Source of the DNA: Marinibacterium sp050389775
GTDB lineage: Bacteria; Pseudomonadota; Alphaproteobacteria; Rhodobacterales; Rhodobacteraceae
Length of the DNA: 64,000 bases
Assembly: GCF_050389775.1 (NCBI RefSeq)
Contig: NZ_CP177144.1
Location: 744,001 to 808,000, forward strand
Reading direction: 5' to 3'
Shown: piece after piece, positions 36,472-44,945 of the stretch
Layout of the letters: each line of letters starts with the position of its first letter
How positions within the stretch are numbered: position 1 is the first letter of the stretch
Notes under the pieces: model-generated
Seen by the model: only the letters and a program-made list of their open reading frames with translations
Told to the model about the DNA's origin: nothing
Databases searched by the model: none
Translations under genes and position numbers: made by a program

Positions 36472-38165
36472 GCGTCGGGATCGTCATGCTGGTGCACACC
36501 GCCCTGCACCGGGCGGAACAGGTCGCCCGGCATTGGACCGCGGCGGGCTGTCCGGTGGTGCTGCATGTCGATTCCAACGTCTCGCGCAAGACCTACCGGC
36601 GCTTTCGCGCGGCCCTGGCCGATGACCGGCGGGTGCGGTTCTGCCGCCGGCACCGCTGTGAATGGGGCACCTGGGGCATCGTCGCGGCCTCGCAATCGGG
36701 GGCCGAGATGATGCTCGCCGAATTCCCCGACGTGCGCCATGTCTACCTGGCCTCGGGGTCGTGCCTGCCGCTGCGCCCGGTGCAGGAGCTGATCGAATAT
36801 CTCGAAGCCCGGCCGCGCACCGATTTCATCGAAAGCGCCACCACGGCCGATGTGCCCTGGACGGTGGGCGGGCTGGACGAGGAACGCTTTACCCTGCGCT
36901 TCCCCTTCTCGTGGAAGAAGAACCGCCTGCTGTTCGACCTGTCGGTCGACCTGCAACGCCGGTTCAACCTGCGCCGCAAGACCCCGGCCGGGCTGGTGCC
37001 GCACATGGGCAGCCAGTGGTGGTGCCTGACCCGCCAGACCCTGTCGGCCATCCTCGAAGATCCCGACCGGCCGGTCTTTGATGCCTATTTCAAGCGGGTC
37101 TGGATTCCCGACGAAAGCTATTACCAGACCCTGGTGCGGCAATATTCGACCAATATCGAAAGCCGGTCGCTGACCCTGTCCAAGTTCGATTTCCAGGGCA
37201 AGCCGCATATCTTCTACGACGATCACCTGCAGCTGCTGCGCCGGTCCGATTGTTTTGTCGCGCGCAAGATCTGGCCCTATGCCGACCGGCTCTACAAGGC
37301 CTTCCTGACGGACAGTTCCATGGCCATGAACCGGACCGAACCGAACCCGGGCAAGATCGACCGCATCTTTGCCAAGGCCGTCGAAAGGCGGACGCGCGGG
37401 CGGCCGGGGCTTTACATGCAAAGCCGGTTTCCGAACGAGGATTGGGAAAACGGGCTGACCTCCTCGCAATATTCGGTGTTCGAGGGCTTTACCGAGCTGT
37501 TCGAGGATTTCGAGCCCTGGCTGGCCAAGATCACCGGCGCGCGGGTGCATGGCCACCTGTTCGCCCCCGGCCGGGCCGAGTTTTCCGGCGGGGCGCATCT
37601 GATCAACGGGGCGCTGTCGGACAATGCCCGCAGCCGCGACGACGATCCCAAGGCGTTCTTTACCTCTCTGATCTGGAACACCCGGGGTGAGCGGCAATGT
37701 TTCCAGTTCGGCCCGGGCGACAACCAGGCCATCGAATGGACCCTGGCCAAGGACCCCAACGCCCAGATCTCGGTGATCTCGGGGGCCTGGGCGGTGCCGC
37801 TGTTCCGGTCCAACCAGAATTTCTCGGCCCTGCGCAGCCAGGCCGCGGCGTTGCAAAAGATCGAGGCCGCGCATCTCAAGGTTCTGCGCTCGACCTGGAC
37901 CAAGGCGCGGGTGCGGGTCTGGACCATGGCCGAGTTCATCGAAAGCCCGATGGAGCCCCTGCAGACCATCATCGACGAGATCGGCACGGTCAGCCCGCGC
38001 CGTCTGGCCGAGGCGCCGCGCATGGCCGATCTTGAAGGCTTTGGCCGCTTCCTGCAAAACCTCAAGAACCAGGGGATGCATCCGTACCTGATGGGTGATT
38101 TCCCGGTCGAGAGTGAGGTCAAGCATGCACCGAAACCGCCGCGCAAACCCTACCTGGTGCAGTAA
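36468..38165 (+). CDS. Beta-1,6-N-acetylglucosaminyltransferase-like protein (GT14)
   Basis: A 565-residue protein. The N-terminal half is GT14 (core-2/I-branching) like: VMLVHTALHRAEQVARHW, VVLHVDSNVSRKTYRRF, VYLASGSCLPLRPVQELI and MGSQWWCLTRQTL. The C-terminal half (from about residue 290) is a separate domain unknown to me, seen with GT14 in other Rhodobacteraceae as far as I recall. No signal peptide or membrane helix, so it is cytoplasmic. It may add branches to the glycan. Confidence 0.8.
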   Translation: MSVGIVMLVHTALHRAEQVARHWTAAGCPVVLHVDSNVSRKTYRRFRAALADDRRVRFCRRHRCEWGTWGIVAASQSGAEMMLAEFPDVRHVYLASGSCLPLRPVQELIEYLEARPRTDFIESATTADVPWTVGGLDEERFTLRFPFSWKKNRLLFDLSVDLQRRFNLRRKTPAGLVPHMGSQWWCLTRQTLSAILEDPDRPVFDAYFKRVWIPDESYYQTLVRQYSTNIESRSLTLSKFDFQGKPHIFYDDHLQLLRRSDCFVARKIWPYADRLYKAFLTDSSMAMNRTEPNPGKIDRIFAKAVERRTRGRPGLYMQSRFPNEDWENGLTSSQYSVFEGFTELFEDFEPWLAKITGARVHGHLFAPGRAEFSGGAHLINGALSDNARSRDDDPKAFFTSLIWNTRGERQCFQFGPGDNQAIEWTLAKDPNAQISVISGAWAVPLFRSNQNFSALRSQAAALQKIEAAHLKVLRSTWTKARVRVWTMAEFIESPMEPLQTIIDEIGTVSPRRLAEAPRMADLEGFGRFLQNLKNQGMHPYLMGDFPVESEVKHAPKPPRKPYLVQ

Positions 38166-38171
38166 CCGGCG

Positions 38172-39593
38172 ATGAGCTTCGATTACTTCGTCGTCTTCGC
38201 CGAGATGCGCACCGGCTCGAATTTCCTCGAGACCAATCTCAATGCCTTTGACGGGCTGCATTGCCTGGGCGAGCTGTTCAATCCGCATTTCATCGGCTAC
38301 CCGAACCGCACCGAGATGCTGGGGTTTACCCAGCAGATGCGCGACGGCGATCCGATGAAGCTGCTCCGGGCGTTGCGCCAGCATGACGGGCTGGCCGGGT
38401 TCCGCTGTTTCCACGATCACGACGACCGGGTGATCGACAAGGCCCTCAAGGACCCGCGCTGCGCCAAGATCGTGCTGACGCGCAACCCGCTGGACAGCTA
38501 TGTCAGCTGGAAGATCGCGCAGGAAACCGGCCAGTGGAAGCTGACCAACGTGACCCGGCGCAAGGATGCGCGGGTGCGGTTCGACGGGGCCGAGTTCGAC
38601 GCCCATGTCGAGGCGCTGCAGGCGTTCCAGCTGCGGCTGATGCGGGGCCTGCAGACCAGCGGCCAGACGGCGTTCTACGTGGCCTACGAGGATCTGCGCG
38701 ACCTCGACGTGATGAACGGGCTGGCGGCCTGGCTGGGCACGGATGCCCGGCTGGAGGCGCTGGACACCAGCCTGAAGCCGCAGAACCCCGAGCCGATCGG
38801 CGACAAGGTGGCCAACCCGGCCGAGATGGAACAGGCGCTGGCCGGGCTGGACCGGTTCAACCTGACCCGGACGCCGAATTTCGAACCCCGGCGCGGGGCG
38901 GCCACGCCGTCTTATGTCGGTGCCGCGCGGACGCCGCTGCTGTTCCTGCCCATGCGCGGCGCGCCCGAGGACGAGGTCATCGACTGGCTGGCCGCGCTGG
39001 ACGGGGTCGACCGCGATGCGCTGGCCCTGCGGATGAGCCAGAAAGACCTGCGCAAGTGGAAGCGCCAGAACCGGGGCCACCGCAGCTTTACCGTGCTGCG
39101 CCACCCGGTGGCCCGGGCCCATGCGGCCTTTTGCCGGCGCATCCTGAACGCCGGGCCGGGCAGCTACCTGCAGATCCGCGACACGCTGCGCCGGGTGCAC
39201 AAGGTCTCGGTCCCGCGCGAGGGTCCGGGCGCCGATTGGAGCCGGGCCGCACATCGCCGGGCCTTTGCCGAGTTCCTGGATTTCCTGCGGGCCAACCTGA
39301 ACGGCCAGACGGCGGTGCGCGTCGATGCGGCCTGGTGCAGCCAGGCGCAGGCGTTGCAGGGTTTCGGGGATTTCGTGCCGCCCGACCATGTCTTCCGCGA
39401 GGAGGAATGGCGGGCCGAGGTCACGGCGCTGGCCGCGTCACTGGGCGCGGGTGATGTGCCGGTGCCGGGCGCCACGGCGCCGGACACGCCGCATGCGCTG
39501 GTCGACATCTACGACGACGAGATCGAAGAGATGGCGCGCAAGATCTACCAGCGGGATTACATGATGTTCGGCTGGGGGCCCTGGCGCGACTGA
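38172..39593 (+). CDS. Sulfotransferase with two sulfotransferase-like modules
   Basis: A 473-residue protein that would transfer sulfate from PAPS to a glycan or lipid. Module 1 has the 5'-phosphosulfate loop RTGSNFLE (residues 13-20) and the 3'-phosphate motif KIVLTRNPLDSYVS (99-112), as in Stf0-like enzymes. Module 2 has a second 3'-phosphate-like motif SFTVLRHPVARAHAAF (305-320), but its expected N-terminal loop reads LLFLPMRGAPED and looks degenerate. It is 6 bases after the GT14 gene and is the last gene of the cluster. Confidence 0.78.
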   Translation: MSFDYFVVFAEMRTGSNFLETNLNAFDGLHCLGELFNPHFIGYPNRTEMLGFTQQMRDGDPMKLLRALRQHDGLAGFRCFHDHDDRVIDKALKDPRCAKIVLTRNPLDSYVSWKIAQETGQWKLTNVTRRKDARVRFDGAEFDAHVEALQAFQLRLMRGLQTSGQTAFYVAYEDLRDLDVMNGLAAWLGTDARLEALDTSLKPQNPEPIGDKVANPAEMEQALAGLDRFNLTRTPNFEPRRGAATPSYVGAARTPLLFLPMRGAPEDEVIDWLAALDGVDRDALALRMSQKDLRKWKRQNRGHRSFTVLRHPVARAHAAFCRRILNAGPGSYLQIRDTLRRVHKVSVPREGPGADWSRAAHRRAFAEFLDFLRANLNGQTAVRVDAAWCSQAQALQGFGDFVPPDHVFREEEWRAEVTALAASLGAGDVPVPGATAPDTPHALVDIYDDEIEEMARKIYQRDYMMFGWGPWRD

Positions 39594-39880
39594 TCCGCGG
39601 GGCGGGTTGGCGCGGATGGGCCAGCGGGGCTGACCGTCGCGAAATGACCGGCGGTGCTGATCAACCCGGGCTGATGCGCGGGGCGGATCGGTTCGGGTTG
39701 GTCTACGGGACCGGCCGTCGCGAAATGACCGGCAGGCTGATCGACACGGGCTGATCCGCGGGGCGGATTGGCACGGATGGGCCGGCGGGATGGACCGTCA
39801 CGCACTGACCGGTAGGGGCTTATCGGCACGGATGAACCAACGGGACTGACCGTCATGCACATACCGGCGGGGCGGGCTGG
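39590..39880. repeat. Imperfect 80-bp tandem repeats
   Basis: Units begin with CTGATCCGCGGGGCGG at 39590, CTGATGCGCGGGGCGG at 39671 and CTGATCCGCGGGGCGG at 39751. A fourth unit (about 39822-39880) lacks the first 25-30 bases. Each carries a version of GACCGTCGCGAAATGACCGG. The first unit includes the sulfotransferase stop codon. The interval 39594-39966 otherwise holds no convincing gene. Confidence 0.8.
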
Positions 39881-39966
39881 TCTTGCCGGGCCCGGCGGAT
39901 CGGCGGCACCGTCTGACCTCGTCGCGGAGGCTGATCCTGACCCGGCGTGTTTGGTGGGAATGCGGC

Positions 39967-40431
39967 TCAGGCCGCCTGCATCGACCGGCCTTCGGTCAGG
40001 ATGGCATGCAGCGTCGGCGCGTCGTGATTGGCGCGCAGCTTGGAACACAGCGTCTGGTCCCGCAGGGTGCGCGAGACCAGGGCCAGGGCCTTGAGATGTT
40101 CGACCCCGGCGTCTTCGGGGGCGAAGAGGGCAAAGGCGATATCCACCGCCTGGCGGTCGATCGCACCAAAGTCGATGGGCTTTTCCAACAGGAGGAAGAC
40201 GCCCTTGACGCCGGTCACGCCGGACACCCGGCAATGGGGCAGGGCCACACCGTGGCCCACGCCCGTCGGACCGAGGCTTTCCCGTTCCATGAGGGCTTCG
40301 ACGGTCTGGCCCGCGTTCAGCCCGTAGGCTGAATGGGCCAGGTCGCCGATATCCTGAAAGAGGCGTTTCTTGCTCGAGACCGATGCAAGAACCTTCACAG
40401 CCTCGGCGTCGAGGATTTTCGAAAGATCCAT
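39967..40431 (-). CDS. ptsN: Nitrogen-PTS EIIA component
   Basis: Phosphocarrier of the PTS-Ntr system, a regulatory rather than sugar-transport branch. The 154-residue protein has the phosphorylatable H66 in GVALPHCRVS and the family segment FLLLEKPIDFGAIDRQAVDI. It is downstream of hpf (45 bases) as in most proteobacteria. The upstream EI-Ntr and NPr are not in the window. Confidence 0.94.
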   Translation of the reverse strand: MDLSKILDAEAVKVLASVSSKKRLFQDIGDLAHSAYGLNAGQTVEALMERESLGPTGVGHGVALPHCRVSGVTGVKGVFLLLEKPIDFGAIDRQAVDIAFALFAPEDAGVEHLKALALVSRTLRDQTLCSKLRANHDAPTLHAILTEGRSMQAA

Positions 40432-40476
40432 GTTCTCTGCTCCGGCCCGCCTCCACCCCGGCGGGGTTACCTTTTG

Positions 40477-41040
40477 TTACGGGTCGATCCAGCCGATGTT
40501 GCCGTCGTCCCGTCTGTAAACCACGTTCAGCCCGTCCTTGCCTTCGTTCCTGAACACAAGGACCGGGGCCCCTGCCAACTCCATCTGCATCACGGCTTCG
40601 CCGACGGACAAAGACGGTATCTTTGTCTCCATCTCGGCGACGATGATTGGCTGGAGCGTTTCAGGCTCGGCTTCTTCGGCCATTTCTTCCGAGGCGAGGA
40701 TATAAGAGGACGCCCCGAAGAGTTCAACCGGTTCCGCGCGGTCGCGATGGTGATCCTTCAGCCGCCGCTTGTAGCGCCGAAGCTGCTTGTCCATCTTCTC
40801 GCAGCAGCCGTCGAAAGCCGCGTAGATCTCGGTCGCATGGGCCTTGGCCTGCGCGGTCAGCCCGGTCGACAGATGCACCGTGCATTCGCAGACATATTCA
40901 TGGGCCGACCGCGAGAACACCACGTTTGCATCCGTCGGTCGCTGTGCGTACTTGGCGACGACGCTGCCCAATTCCCCTTCGACATGGGCGCTTAGCGCCG
41001 CCCCGACGTCGATCTGGTGTCCGCTGATCTGGTATTGCAT
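40477..41040 (-). CDS. hpf: Ribosome hibernation promoting factor, long form
   Basis: Long HPF (187 residues) that dimerises 70S ribosomes in stationary phase. The N-terminal S30AE domain has ISGHQIDVGAALSAHVEGEL, the HEYVCECTVHL strand and the basic KMDKQLRRYKRRLKDHH. The C-terminal dimerisation domain has the VMQMELAGAPVLVFRNE and NVVYRRDDGNIGWIDP segments. The start is supported by GAGGAG just upstream; a longer frame from 41091 is not. It forms an operon with ptsN. Confidence 0.94.
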   Translation of the reverse strand: MQYQISGHQIDVGAALSAHVEGELGSVVAKYAQRPTDANVVFSRSAHEYVCECTVHLSTGLTAQAKAHATEIYAAFDGCCEKMDKQLRRYKRRLKDHHRDRAEPVELFGASSYILASEEMAEEAEPETLQPIIVAEMETKIPSLSVGEAVMQMELAGAPVLVFRNEGKDGLNVVYRRDDGNIGWIDP

Positions 41041-41343
41041 GAGCTCTCCTCGTGGCAACTCACCCGCGAACCGGCAACACGCCGGGCGCACCGATTCGGT
41101 CTATCGGGTGAAGGTGAAAAGCCGGCCCGCCATCGAGACGTCACGGTTACCGCAATACCGGGCTGTTGCCAGCGGGATGGCGTTTGCGGGGAATGCGTCG
41201 CGATGAAGTCGTGCCATGACGCCCATTGAGAACCGCCTTGAGGCCCCTGTCAATGAAAAGACGCGGGGCGATGCGGCAAAGTCATGCCAAACCTGTGCCA
41301 AATACCGCTTGCCATCCGGAATAGTAAGATTGCGCGAAAAGGG
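41041..41343. other. 303-base gene-free interval between lptB and hpf
   Basis: No convincing gene. It holds a likely hpf promoter (41225-41253, minus). There is also a sigma-54-like match on the minus strand at 41284-41300 (TGGCAC-N5-TGGCAT, with GG-N10-GC kept but one mismatch at -12). In many proteobacteria rpoN occupies this position. Confidence 0.6.
41225..41253 (-). promoter_or_regulatory. Sigma-70-type promoter for hpf-ptsN
   Basis: On the minus strand TTGACA (41253-41248), a 17-base spacer and CTCAAT (41230-41225). The -35 is perfect and the -10 weak. The start site would be about 180 bases upstream of hpf. Confidence 0.45.
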
Positions 41344-42105
41344 TCAGGAAATGCGAAAATTTTCGCCCAGGTAGACCCGGCGGACATTTTCGTTCTCGAC
41401 CACGTCGCGGGGTGTTCCCGACATGAGCACGCGGCCATCATGAAGGATATAGGCACGTTCGACGATTTCCAAAGTCTCGCGCACGTTGTGGTCGGTGATC
41501 AGCACGCCGATGCCCCGGGTCTTGAGATCGGCGACAAGGTGCCGGATGTCGCCGACCGAGATCGGGTCGACCCCGGCAAAGGGTTCGTCCAGCAGCAGGT
41601 ACTTGGGGTTGGCGGCCAGGCAACGGGCGATTTCCACCCGCCGGCGTTCGCCGCCCGACAGGGCCAGGGCGGGCGCCCGGCGCAGGTGTTCGATCGAGAA
41701 ATCAGACAGCAGTTCCTCGAGCCGCTCGCGGCGGGAATGCTGATCGCCCTCGACGGTTTCCAGCACGGCCGAGATGTTGTCTTCGACCGAAAGGCCGCGA
41801 AAGATCGACATTTCCTGGGGCAGGTAGCCGATGCCCAGCCGGGCGCGGCGGTACATCGGCAGGGTGGTGACATCCTGGCCGTCGATGGTGACCGATCCGG
41901 CCTCGGGATAGACCAGCCCGGCCACGGCATAGAAGGTTGTCGTCTTGCCCGATCCGTTGGGCCCCAGCAGGGCCACGACCTCGCCGCGGTCGAGGTGCAT
42001 CGAGAAGTCGCGGATGACCGTCTTCTTGCGGTAGGACTTGCGCAGGTGCTCGACGCGCAGCCCGCCCGAGCCGGGGGTCACGTCCAGGTCGGGGCCGTCC
42101 ATCAC
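41344..42105 (-). CDS. lptB: LPS export ABC transporter ATP-binding protein
   Basis: Cytoplasmic ATPase that drives LPS extraction from the inner membrane with LptF/LptG. The 253-residue protein has Walker A GPNGSGKTT, the signature LALSGGERRRVEIARCL, Walker B YLLLDEPFAGVDPISVGDI and the H-loop region LITDHNVRETL, all typical for LptB. It overlaps lptA by ATGA, giving a compact lptC-lptA-lptB unit. Confidence 0.96.
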   Translation of the reverse strand: MMDGPDLDVTPGSGGLRVEHLRKSYRKKTVIRDFSMHLDRGEVVALLGPNGSGKTTTFYAVAGLVYPEAGSVTIDGQDVTTLPMYRRARLGIGYLPQEMSIFRGLSVEDNISAVLETVEGDQHSRRERLEELLSDFSIEHLRRAPALALSGGERRRVEIARCLAANPKYLLLDEPFAGVDPISVGDIRHLVADLKTRGIGVLITDHNVRETLEIVERAYILHDGRVLMSGTPRDVVENENVRRVYLGENFRIS

Positions 42106-42590
42106 TCGTCTTCCGGGATCAGGATCGTGCGCACGCGGCCGGTCATGCGGGCGGTGCCGGCGGCCAGGTCGACATTCAGCCGCTCGCCGCTCAGGGCGTT
42201 CTGGCCCTGGGTCAGCAGCACGTCGCCGGTCATGACGATGATGCCCGAATCGATGGTGTAATCGGCCTTTTCGGCCTCGGCCGCATCGGGGCCGTTGACC
42301 AGCACGACATCACCTGTGGCGACCAGCCGTTCGATGCCCGACCGGTCCTGTTTATAGACGACGAGCACCTCGGTGGCCGACAGGCGCATGACGCCCTGGC
42401 CGACCACGACATTGCCCGTGAAGACGGCGGTGCCATCGGCCTGGTCGACATCCAGCGCATCGGCGGTCACCTCGACCGGTTGCGAAGTGTCGGCCTGCAG
42501 GCCGCCAAAGGCCAGGTTGGTTCCCTGGGCCGCCGCCGCCTGTGCAAGCAGGCCGGCCGTCAGGGCGAGACATGTAAGTCGCGGCAGCAA
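42102..42590 (-). CDS. lptA: LPS transport periplasmic protein LptA
   Basis: Periplasmic bridge of the LPS transport machine. The 162-residue protein has a signal peptide (MLPRLTCLALTAGLLAQAAA), then the OstA/LptA beta-jellyroll pattern with VTADALDVDQADGTAVFTGN, ATGDVVLVNGPDAAEAEKAD and MTGDVLLTQGQNALSGERLN. It lies 3 bases after lptC and overlaps lptB. Confidence 0.92.
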   Translation of the reverse strand: MLPRLTCLALTAGLLAQAAAAQGTNLAFGGLQADTSQPVEVTADALDVDQADGTAVFTGNVVVGQGVMRLSATEVLVVYKQDRSGIERLVATGDVVLVNGPDAAEAEKADYTIDSGIIVMTGDVLLTQGQNALSGERLNVDLAAGTARMTGRVRTILIPEDE

Positions 42591-42593
42591 GGC

Positions 42594-43196
42594 TCACCTC
42601 TTGGTTGACTGCGGATCGTATAGCAGCTTGACGCCATTGAGAAACACCAAATGCGTGGCCTCGGCGTCATTGTCCGGCGCCATCACGCGCATGGCGCCTG
42701 CATCCAGGTCACCCAGCGGGCCGCTGCCCGTCACCTGGCCCGGCGCGGTGGCATCGATGCGCTTGACCGCGGTTTCCAGCCGGTCGGTCACCAGGCGATA
42801 GCCGGTGTCGGTCGTGATGGTCACCCGGCCGCGGAATTCGGCGATGTCGCGGGGCAGGTTGATCCAGCCGCTTTCGGCCTCCAGCGTGATCGCCCCGCCC
42901 CGGGCCAGCCGGATCTGGCCCTTGAGGTTCTGCGCCGCCGCGGGGTCGTCGCCGGTGCCCGGCACGGCCTTGGCCGCCGACAGGAACACCTCGTCACCGC
43001 GTTCGGTGGTGCCGGCAAAGCGCGGCTCGGTGATCTGCTGGTCGCGGATGCGCTCGGCGATCTCGGCGTCGGAAAAGGGGATCGTGGCGTTGGGATCGGC
43101 GCTTTGCGACAGCAGGAAGAGGGTCGACAGGATGGCCAGCGCGGCCAGCGGCAGGACCACCTTGAGGAATGCCACCCGCCGCGAATAGCTGTCCAT
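42594..43196 (-). CDS. lptC: LPS export protein LptC
   Basis: Inner-membrane-anchored component joining LptBFG to LptA. The 200-residue protein has one N-terminal helix (LKVVLPLAALAILSTLFLL) followed by a periplasmic LptC-like beta domain (RGGAITLEAESGWINLPRD, GRVTITTDTGYRLVTDRLE). Sequence identity within LptC is low, so the call also rests on position before lptA. Confidence 0.86.
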   Translation of the reverse strand: MDSYSRRVAFLKVVLPLAALAILSTLFLLSQSADPNATIPFSDAEIAERIRDQQITEPRFAGTTERGDEVFLSAAKAVPGTGDDPAAAQNLKGQIRLARGGAITLEAESGWINLPRDIAEFRGRVTITTDTGYRLVTDRLETAVKRIDATAPGQVTGSGPLGDLDAGAMRVMAPDNDAEATHLVFLNGVKLLYDPQSTKR

Positions 43197-43200
43197 CGGC

Positions 43201-44163
43201 TCAGCCCAGCCCCGCGCGCAGGCAATCGTGCAGGCGGATCAGCCCTTCGGCCCGGCGGCTGCCCTCGGGCACGACGAACAGGCAGGTGATGCGGCCGGTC
43301 ATCCGGGCCACGGCCTCTTCGGCCATGGCGCCGGGCGGGATGCTGCGGGGATCGCGGGTCATGACGTCGCGGGCCACGCAGGTCAGCAGCCCGTCCATGT
43401 GGCGGCGCAGGTCGCCATCGGTGATGATGCCCGTCAGGTTGCCATCGGCATCGGTCACGCCGGTCACGCCGAATTCCTTGCGCGTCATCTCGATCAGCAC
43501 GTCGGGCATGGCCGTGTCCTCGGCCACCAGCGGCAGGGCCGCGCCGGTGTGCATCAGGTCGCGCACGGTCGACAGCCGGGCGCCCAGCTTGCCGCCGGGA
43601 TGAAAGTTGCGGAACGCATCCGGCCCGAAATCGCGGTGCTGCATCAGGGCCACGGCCAGGGCATCGCCCATGGCCAGGGTCAGCGTGGTCGAAATCGTCG
43701 GCACCATGCCAAAGCCGCAGGCCTCGCCCATGGCCGGGATGACAAGATGCCCGTCGGCGGCCTTCATCAGCGTGCTGTCCAGCCGGCTGGACAGGCCGAT
43801 CAGCGGAATGCCGAACCGCCGGGTATAGGCCAGCAGGTTGGCCAGTTCGGGCGCTTCGCCGGAATTCGAGATGGCCAGCACGACGTCGCCCTTGGCCACC
43901 ATGCCCAGGTCGCCATGCGAGGCTTCGGCCGGGTGGACAAAATGCGCCGGTGTGCCGGTCGAGGCCAGGGTCGCGGCGATCTTGCGCCCGATATGGCCCG
44001 ACTTGCCGATGCCCGACACGATGATCCGCCCGCTGGCCTGCAGCATCATCTGCACGGCCTCGGCAAACCGCCCGTCAAGGCCGGCGGCCAGGGCGTCCAG
44101 CGCCTTGGCCTCGTCCTGCACGACCTGCCGGGCAGTGGCCAGGAACTGCTCTGCCTCGGTCAT
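43201..44163 (-). CDS. kdsD: Arabinose-5-phosphate isomerase (KdsD/KpsF)
   Basis: Converts ribulose-5-phosphate to arabinose-5-phosphate, the first step toward Kdo. The 320-residue protein has a SIS domain (GRIIVSGIGKSGHIGRKIAA, PAEASHGDLGM, LAISNSGEAPEL) and two CBS domains (DLMHTGAALPLVAEDTAMPD; DVMTRDPRSIPPGAMAEEAV). It is located between rnd and lptC, so Kdo precursor supply is linked to LPS export. It overlaps rnd by ATGA. Confidence 0.93.
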   Translation of the reverse strand: MTEAEQFLATARQVVQDEAKALDALAAGLDGRFAEAVQMMLQASGRIIVSGIGKSGHIGRKIAATLASTGTPAHFVHPAEASHGDLGMVAKGDVVLAISNSGEAPELANLLAYTRRFGIPLIGLSSRLDSTLMKAADGHLVIPAMGEACGFGMVPTISTTLTLAMGDALAVALMQHRDFGPDAFRNFHPGGKLGARLSTVRDLMHTGAALPLVAEDTAMPDVLIEMTRKEFGVTGVTDADGNLTGIITDGDLRRHMDGLLTCVARDVMTRDPRSIPPGAMAEEAVARMTGRITCLFVVPEGSRRAEGLIRLHDCLRAGLG

Positions 44164-44774
44164 GAGTGGGCGAAGATGTCGGTTTCGGGCCAGCCGGCCA
44201 GGTCCAGCCGGGCGCGCATCGGCAGGAAATCGAAACAGGCCTGGGCCATCTCCGTGCGCCCTTCGCGGGCCAGCATGTCGTCGAACCTGTCGCGCAGGCG
44301 GTGCAGGTAGAGCACGTCAGAGGCGGCATAGTCCAGCTGGGCGGGGGTCAGCGTCTCGGCGCCCCAGTCGCTGGATTGCTGCTGCTTGGAAATGTCGACG
44401 CCCAGCAGCTCGGAACACAGGTTCTTCAGCCCGTGGCGGTCGGTATAGGTGCGCACCAGCCGGCTGGCGATCTTGGTGCAATAGACCGGGGCCGCCAGGG
44501 CGCCAAAGGTGTGATACATCGCGGCGATGTCGAACCGGCCGAAATGGAACAGCTTGAGCACGTCGGGGTCTTCGAGCACGCGCGCCAGGTTGGGCGCCTC
44601 GGTCTGGCCCTTCTCGACCTGGACGATATGGGTGTTGCCGTCGCCGCCCGACATCTGGATGACGCAGAGCCGGTCGCGATGGGGGTTCAGGCCCATGGTC
44701 TCGCAATCGATGGCCACCACGGGCCCCATGTCCAGCCCGTCGGGCAGGTCGTTCTTGTAAAGGGTGTTGGCCAA
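44160..44774 (-). CDS. Ribonuclease D-like 3'-5' exonuclease
   Basis: A 204-residue DEDDy exonuclease: Exo I VVAIDCETMGL, Exo II FHFGRFDIA and Exo III LDYAASDVLYLHRL. It lacks the HRDC domains of E. coli RNase D, as is common for the short alphaproteobacterial form. The start is TTG at 44774 with GGAGAG upstream, giving the usual N-terminus ANTLYKNDLPDG; a frame extending to 44849 is not supported. It heads the kdsD-lptC-lptA-lptB operon. Confidence 0.88.
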   Translation of the reverse strand: MANTLYKNDLPDGLDMGPVVAIDCETMGLNPHRDRLCVIQMSGGDGNTHIVQVEKGQTEAPNLARVLEDPDVLKLFHFGRFDIAAMYHTFGALAAPVYCTKIASRLVRTYTDRHGLKNLCSELLGVDISKQQQSSDWGAETLTPAQLDYAASDVLYLHRLRDRFDDMLAREGRTEMAQACFDFLPMRARLDLAGWPETDIFAHS

Positions 44775-44945
44775 GGCAGCTCTCCGCGCGGTTTGAGCCG
44801 AGATAGGCCTTCCGGCCGGCGAACTCAACATCCCGGGCCATGACCGCACCCCCGCCGGGCGATGCTACGCTGGGTTACGGGGGCTCTGCGCTGTTGCGGA
44901 ACGGTGTTTCGCATGTAAGCTGCCGGCGAGGAAGAGGAGGACGAG

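Noticed and set aside
39557..40456. Minus-strand frame across the tandem repeats into ptsN
   Set aside because: Repeat translation (Gly-His-Phe-Ala-Thr units) only reflects the 80-bp DNA repeats; it overlaps ptsN in another frame.
41284..41300. Sigma-54 promoter for hpf
   Set aside because: GG-N10-GC is kept but the -12 element has a mismatch, and no rpoN gene is visible; kept only as a note.
41101..41301. 66-codon minus-strand frame between lptB and hpf
   Set aside because: No ribosome site and no recognisable motif; it overlaps the likely hpf promoter.
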